Of a stretch of 64,000 bases of DNA, positions 58,292 through 64,000 are shown in pieces; within the stretch, counting starts at the first letter, position 1, and every line of letters starts with the position of its first letter. The translations under genes and the position numbers were made by a program. A model generated the notes under the pieces. That model saw only the letters and a list, made by a program, of their open reading frames with translations. It did not search any database and had not been told where the DNA came from. Source of the stretch: Globisporangium splendens (taxonomy: Eukaryota; Oomycota; Peronosporomycetes; Pythiales; Pythiaceae); the NCBI GenBank assembly GCA_006386115.1, contig VFIW01000013.1, positions 496,001-560,000 on the forward strand, in the 5' to 3' direction.

Positions 58292-58592
58292 ACTGATGGT
58301 TCTGTTTGTTAGGCGGTGCAAGGAAGATCAGCTCTGAAAGGTCAGACCTTTCTCTCATAAAAAGCAAGGGCGGTGCTTTGTGGCTAGTGGACAATGGATC
58401 GATTTGAGCCCTTTATCTCTTTTCAGCGTCATTTTCGAATCGCATAACTAAACGCGTATATATGGGGAAAAGAGGATTAAAAAGAAGTTATGGGGAAGAA
58501 AAGTAAATGGACATGAAATCGTAAAAAATGATCCTCCTGCTTTCCCACTGAGTTCCTCGCGCCTTGCACCTCACATGCCGTCCACACAGACC

Positions 58593-60156
58593 CTAGTGGT
58601 TGTTCTTCCAGACGAGATACCGCGTGTCGCCGAGCTTGCGCGGACTCAGCTTGTGCTTCGCGAAGAACAGGATCGCGAGCATCATGCAGAGCGCACCGAC
58701 GACGATGTACGCGATGCCCAGGAACGGGTTGCGGCCGCCAAACCACGACGTCGTCGACATCACCAGCGACTTCTTGCCGTCGAACGTCGTCACCACAAAG
58801 TCTACAGAGAAATTAATAAAAGGCACCACAACAATGTCAGTGAGTATCCGCATATTCATGCAAAGCAATAGCAAAACCATCTTCCAGTTCACGTACTGCT
58901 GGAAACCAGGAACTCGAGCTTCGTGCCCTGTGCGAGGTCGGTGTCGATGCGTCCGTAGAGCTTGCGGAAACTCGGGAGACCCGCCGTGCGCATCCACACG
59001 ATAAAGTGCTCGTCCTGCACGCCGTAGGACGGCGCTGCTTTCGTCCACGCGGTCTTATTGGCAATGGGCTCCTGGCCTTCGTGCATCGGGATGACGTAGC
59101 GGTAGCGCTCGTTCTGCCAGAGGTAGAGGTCGGTGTCCGTGCGGTCGGCGACGGGGATGTTCTTGAACTTGGTGTCAATGTCCGACTTCCATGCGATGTC
59201 CGTCTGGTCCAGAAGGTTCACGAGCGTGCTGCCTTCGTACGTGTCGCTCTGGTAGTACTTTTGGCCGCTCGGAAGCGTCAAACTGTTGATCCAAAAGATG
59301 TCTGCATCCATATGAGAAAGCATAAAGCAATCAGACAAGACAGAGTGGCGCAATAGAAAGACAAATGGAACACACCGTTAAAGAGACTGTTGGCGATGAG
59401 TCCGCACGGGTTGAGCGTGTAGGTGGCCTCGGTGTCCACGAGCGGCGTGTCAGCCGTCGAGTTGTACTTCTTGACAGGCTCGCCCGTGGTCTTGAGCGGC
59501 GAGCAGTCGCTGATACTGGCGGACGCGTCACCGCGGAGCTGCGCATCGCTGCGCGACTGCACGTACCGCCGATGGTTCTGGTAAAAGTTGTCGAGCTGGT
59601 AGTAGACGTACACGGGCGCCTTCATGTCCTTCTGGATGTCGAACGTGAGCAGACAACCGCGCGTCGTGTAGTTGAACGCGTTGCCGTCCGACTCGGCCGC
59701 CAGGTAACACCCACTCCCAAAGTTCACGATGTTGGACGACGCCGTCGAGTTCGCGTTCTGTCCATCGTACTGGATCGAGTACTCCACCACCTGCCATTTA
59801 TATATAATAAAAGTAATATGAGACGGTTGAGTAAACGAATATATACGAATATGTATGCGAATGGATGGACGCGCACGTTCTCGGACTCGGTGTGCAGGAT
59901 GATGCCGATGGGGATGAAGATGAGCCCCACGAGCGCGAAGGAGCCGATGACCCAGTTGGGCGTCAGGATCGGCTGCCACGCCTTGAGCTTCTGCTGCTTG
60001 AACGGCGTGTCTGCGCATGCAAAGCAAATAAAGCAAACAAACGACACGTCCATGCGTTAGTATGAAACATACGCACATAGAGCCACCACACATGCAACAG
60101 ACACGTATTAAGCCGCATACACACATACCTTCTGGCTTCCTGGACTTCTCCTCCAT
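58593..60156 (-). CDS. CDC50/LEM3 (TMEM30) family, P4-ATPase flippase subunit
   Basis: Five exons in transcript order: 60129-60156, 59877-60010, 59376-59790, 58897-59301 and 58593-58801, 396 aa. The topology is typical: an N-terminal cytosolic part (TPFKQQKLKAWQPILTPNWV), one membrane span (IGSFALVGLIFIPIGIIL) and a large cysteine- and glycan-bearing lumenal loop (PVYVYYQLDNFYQNHRRYV, CSPLKT, NPCGLIANSLFND). FIVWMRTAGLPSFRKLYGRI follows, then a second span (FLGIAYIVVGALCMMLAILFF). CDC50 proteins are the obligate beta-subunits of lipid flippases, needed for exit from the ER and for aminophospholipid transport. The first coding exon is only 28 nt. All introns are GT-AG. Confidence 0.93.
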
Positions 60157-60528
60157 CTTCCTGCGCGTCTCCGTTCCTGTTTGCTCTGTGCGCTTGTGGG
60201 GGGTTTCCGCTTGTGCGATTGTCTATTTTCTCAGCGCAAGGTGTGTTTATGCCGGCGCAAATGGGAAAAGGTAGCGCTATTTTTACGCTGGCTTTGCACG
60301 CAGAGTGCGCGGTGATTGGTAGAAAAACATGGATAAAAGGCGTATACTGAGTATAGTATACGCTGCTTCTCCTAGGAACCGGAGGAAAAAATCCATCCGG
60401 GTTTGTTTAATTCAGTGAAAGGGGTAGGGATGTCTCAGTCAAAATAACCAACGTTTGATTGTGCACAGCACCGCCATGTGCGTTCGTTTGTTTGGCGCTT
60501 CGCATTTAGCGACTGAGTGGTGCCGAGT
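60157..60528. other. Divergent promoter region, CDC50 and RGG/RRM gene
   Basis: A 372-nt spacer between two divergent genes. I see no gene. The strongest initiator match is not clear enough to call. Confidence 0.4.
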
Positions 60529-61452
60529 ATGAGTGGGCGCTACAGAGGAGGAGAGCGCGACGATGGCCGCTATGGCGGCGGCCGCGAGGACCGCGATCGC
60601 TCCTACGGACGCGGAGGAGACAGAGGGCGTCACCAGAGCGACCGCTACGGCGGCAGCAGCCACTACGGCTCGCGAAACGACCGCAATGACCGCAGAGGAG
60701 ACCGCGATGGGGGCGACCGCAGCCGCTCCGACCGACCTGCGTATGGTTCGTCGTCTTCGCGCTATGGAGGCAATGACGACGCGCCACGACGCAGCGATAG
60801 CAACAATAGCAGCAGTCACTATGGTGATGGCGCAGCAGAACAACCGACGGCCACCGGTGCATCTGCGGACGACGCGGTGCCCGTCGCGAGCAGCGCGTGG
60901 GACCCGAAAAAGGAAGCGGAAAACGACCCGACGTGGGCGCGGATATACGTGTCGAACCTGCCGACCGACGTCACGTCGGACGAGCTGCAGGAGATGTTTG
61001 GCGCCATCGGGCTCGTCGCGCGCGAGAAGCAGAAGCGCGGCTACAAGGACCAGTGGCCGTACAAGATCAAGGTGTACACTGACGAGAGCGGACAGGTCAA
61101 GGGCGACGCCGTGATCACGTACGAAGACGCGAATGCGGCGCGCACGGCCCCCGAGTTCTTTAACGGTATGCATGCATGCACCAAGTGTATTGACGCATGC
61201 AAGAAGACCTAATGATTGTATCTGTGTGTGCTGCGTACAGGCCAAGAGATCCGCGGCAAGACGATCAAGGTGGAGCTGGCAGGCAAACCGGAGCCCCCAG
61301 CAGGCGGCTGGCAGGGCGGCGGCGGTCGTGGGGGCGGCCGTGGCGGTGGAGGACGATACGGAGGCGGCGATAGATATGGAGGCGGCGGCAGCAGATACGG
61401 CGGAGACCGCGACTTCCGCGATCGACCGGATCGCCGCCATCGTCCATATTAA
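60529..61452 (+). CDS. RGG-box RNA-binding protein of the FET (FUS/TAF15) type
   Basis: Two exons (60529-61165, 61241-61452), 282 aa. The N-terminus (1-125) is low-complexity with many Arg-Gly, Ser-Tyr-Gly and Asp-Arg repeats. An RRM follows (about 138-225): IYVSNLPTDVTSDELQEMF (RNP2) and GDAVITYEDANAA (RNP1-like), with the long insertion loop KRGYKDQWPYKIKVYTDES typical of FET/SARFH RRMs. The C-terminus is an RGG tail (GGGGRGGGRGGGGRYGGG). The RanBP2-type zinc finger of animal FUS, EWS and TAF15 is missing, as in some plant and protist relatives. Likely roles are in transcription and pre-mRNA processing in the nucleus. The RGG repeats are targets for arginine methylation. The intron is GT-AG, phase 1. 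Confidence 0.88.
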
Positions 61453-61937
61453 GAAGACACGGAGAACAGTGTTGTGTGTGTGTCGAGTCGCGACAGATAA
61501 TAAAAGCCACTTGCACAAGCAACACGCATGTGCAAAAATGCAGCAAGTCGCACATGTCGTTGGAAGCAACATCCACAGAGACAAAGATTTCCCTCGTTTT
61601 TCGAACCTCATTGGCTGGACGCTGCAAAAAACCTCGACATGTGTGTGTATCCATGTTTGATTTCTGTGCGGTTGGTGTGCTGCATGCACCCTCTAACCAA
61701 GTAAAAAAACCTCAGGAATCTCCGCGTTTCCCCCTGACCAGCATCATCGTGTCTGCCTGCTCCCACCAAAAAGAGAACGCCGCCGCAAAACAACGGCACT
61801 GATTCCCAGCAAAGAACAGCAAACAGGATCCCCTGATTTATCCACACAAGCGCAAAATTGCAGCAACTCGCAAGCAACTCTCTCGACAAGCCCGCCTTGC
61901 CGCATTGTATTGCATTGTTGCGTAACCCGCGTAGCCG
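61453..61937. other. Intergenic, RGG/RRM gene to PI4K-like gene
   Basis: No gene seen. An AATAAA lies near 61498-61503 (polyadenylation of the upstream gene). Confidence 0.5.
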
Positions 61938-64000
61938 ATGGGGGTACTGAACGTGATCACGCTCGCGGCCGAGAGCGCCGTGCTGCTCTGGTACGCGCTC
62001 GTGCCCGTGGCGAACGCGCGCGCGCCGCTGCTGCAGGCGGATCTGCGCGACGCGCTGCGCTTCAAGCAGTCGCTGGCGGCGCTGGCGGTCCTGTCGCTGG
62101 CGCGCCTCGCGTTCTTCGTGTTCGTGCGGCAGTCGAGCAAGCGCGCGCCAGCGACGCGGCTCTTCGTGTTCTTCGTGTTCCTGGTCGAGGCGCTGCTGGT
62201 CGCGCTCAGCTGCCTGCAGCCCGTGATCTACTGGCAGGACCCCACGTCCTTCGCGCGCTTCCGATCGCTGCGCTGGGCCGACACGTATGTGTACACGCTC
62301 TGGGTGCTCGCGCTCTTCAGCGCCATGCTGCAGTTCGGCTACATGCTGCAGCTCAACCGCAGCCGCGGCCGCCTCGCCGACGACCGCCTGCTGCGCGACG
62401 TGCTCTGCGAGACCAACGCCGCGTATTCCGCTGATCATGACGACGTCAAGCTCGCACTCTGGCGCACCAAGTGGGCGCAGCTCGTGCAGCAGTTTAAGAA
62501 GAAGCACACGGACCCGACGTTCGAGGCCATCGTGCGGCTCTACGCGCACCGCGACGGCGCTGTCGATCGCCTTGCCAAGGCCTACGACCGCAACCCGACC
62601 GTGTTTGAGTTCTACCTGCCGCAGCTCTGCAGTTTCCTGTTGTACGGCGCGTTCGTGCAGAGTCCGCAGTTGGGCCGCATCCTCTTAGAAAAATGCTCGC
62701 TCTCGCACGTGTTCGCGCACAAGATGCTCTGGTACCTGCAGTCGTATTGCCTCTACACGAAGGACACGGACCAGCACGTGCACCTGCTGCTGGACGACGT
62801 CGCGCACCGCGGTGCGATCCCAGCGCGCGCCATCGATACGCAGGAGAATGGCGACAACGACGACGCCAAGAGCAAGGACCGCCACACGCTGCTCTCGTGT
62901 GCGCCGGCGGAGGTCGAGGCGTTGCTCTCACAGCGCAGCGCGCACGACAAGGACGAGCAGTACTTCACGTTCCAGGGCCAGACGGACTTGGAGCGCGGCA
63001 TCAGCGACCCGTTCGAGAACGAGACGACGTTCCTCACAGCGCTCGCGAACCTGAGCTCCAACCTGCGCGCCGTCGCGTACCACCAGCGCAACGACATGGT
63101 AACGTTCCTGTGGCTTTATATGGAGTTGTGCTGATCTAGTGCTAACAATGTTGGTGTTTCCCAATAGCTACGCATCTGGTTGAACGACATCCAACTGCAG
63201 TACCTCCCGAGCAACTCGCTGTATCTGCCCGTGGGTGATCCGTACCACCGGCTCAAACGCATCCACGTCAACGAGAGCTTTACGTTTTCCACGAGGGTAC
63301 TGAGTGCTTTATGTTGTTGCAATTGCTGTTGCCTTTGCCTCTAATGCTGTCGTTGTGTACGTGCAACTAGGAGCGCGTGCCATATTTGTTGTGCGCCGAA
63401 GTCGTCGGGTACCCGTCGCCTTTGGAGCAGAAGCAGGCGATGCGCAAGCGCAGCTCCATGTTCAACGGCCGGCGCTTCACGCTCAGTCTCTGGGACAACA
63501 ACACGAGCAACTCGGCTCCCAGCGATCTGCTCAAGGCCGCGCAGCAGCAGATGCAGCAGCAGGCGCCCAAGTCCCCCGATGCCGCCAAGCTGGGCTTTTG
63601 GAGCGAATCCAAGCCGAGCCCGCGCAAGCGCTCGTTCTCGCAGCACATCTCGTCGTCCATCCCTCAGCCTGGCGAGCTCTTCACGGGCCTGATCGACACG
63701 CTCGTGCAGAAAATGCCGGGTGCCAAGCACAACCACAACCAGAGTCAGGCCAATTTGACAGCCAGTGATCCGCTGAAGGGCACGCCGCACGAAGCGCTGC
63801 TTGGTGCTAGTACGCATAGTGATGACGCTGCGTTGAAGCGGCCGCTGAGTCCGTCGTCGCTGTTCCACAATGCGCCAACGCGCAAAACCCAGTCGTTTTT
63901 GCCGGAGCGCAGCCAGAGTCAGCCCTTTGCGACGGCGTTCAACAGCAGCACAAGCGCTTTGAATGACGCGGGCAAGTTTAGTTTAACGATCGATACTTCA
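61938..64000 (+). CDS. Multi-pass membrane protein with PI4-kinase-like helical domain, 5' part
   Basis: Three exons are visible: 61938-63098, 63168-63296 and 63371 to beyond the window. The N-terminus has four hydrophobic spans (about residues 6-26, 47-66, 73-95 and 118-140). Then comes a helical segment like the lipid kinase unique/PIK domain (RLYAHRDGAVDRLAKAY, FYLPQLCSFLLYGAF, LEKCSLSHVFAHKMLWYLQ). It is followed by LRIWLNDIQLQYLPSNSLYL, YHRLKRIHVNESFTFSTRER and VPYLLCAEVV. The last part matches the entry to the catalytic domain of type III PI4-kinases (Pik1/PI4KB: STKEKAPYL-like). A long Ser/Gln-rich insert follows (63420 on). The ATP-binding and catalytic loops lie outside the window, so kinase activity is unproven. 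Known PI4KB proteins have no N-terminal membrane spans. Confidence 0.75.

Noticed and set aside
60439..61689. 416-codon minus-strand frame opposite the RGG/RRM gene
   Set aside because: An alanine- and valine-rich shadow of the RGG repeats. The sense strand shows a clear RRM and a spliced end.

Overview
The window is nuclear DNA of an oomycete, most likely of the Pythium/Phytophthora grade. Three things point there. Genes are compact, with many 60-110 nt introns. Several promoters match the 14-nt oomycete initiator core TCAYTYYNCAWTTT. A clustered family of secreted proteins is present, and some members carry an RxLR-type motif. No bacterial or organellar features are visible. Genus and species cannot be fixed from the sequence alone.

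Left arm (1-20.7 kb), conserved housekeeping genes: the 3' end of LSM6; a BEACH-WD40 protein of the FAN/NSMAF type; TRAPPC3 (Bet3); TMEM18; nicotinate phosphoribosyltransferase (minus strand); a BFR1-like coiled-coil protein; a TBC-domain Rab GAP (minus strand) head-to-head with NAT9; and a large WD40/EF-hand-like protein. I rebuilt exon structures by requiring reading-frame continuity and family homology. For nearly all of these genes the exon sums are exact multiples of three.

Centre (20.9-53.7 kb), an accessory region: ten copies of one secreted or membrane-anchored alpha/beta-hydrolase-like family, nine on the minus strand and the last on the plus strand. Eight are intact (522-569 aa). 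One is a C-terminal fragment and one is broken by three small indels. All intact copies share a serine in A-H-S-M-G, an aspartate in N-D-(G/S) and a histidine in L-N-H-x-D-T, a plausible catalytic triad, plus many cysteines and a C-terminal K-W-F-E-C-L. N-termini are of two kinds: a cleavable signal peptide, or a hydrophobic anchor followed by R-x-L-R. The copies are mosaics of one another, and two are almost identical over the whole CDS with unrelated flanks. The cluster is interrupted by a decayed F-box/LRR gene and by the RNase H end of a LINE-like element with an inverted, internally deleted partner. Long spacers between copies hold no recognisable gene.

Right arm (54-64 kb), conserved genes again: a degenerate GBP-like GTPase fused to a PH domain; a CDK20-like kinase; a CDC50/LEM3 flippase subunit; an RGG/RRM protein of the FET type; and the 5' part of a multi-pass membrane protein with a phosphatidylinositol 4-kinase-like helical domain, cut by the window edge.

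The conserved genes share no pathway, although vesicle and membrane traffic recurs (TRAPPC3, TBC GAP, CDC50, PI4K-like, BEACH). CDK20 and the WD40/EF-hand protein hint at a flagellated stage. The hydrolase cluster is the part most likely to be undescribed.
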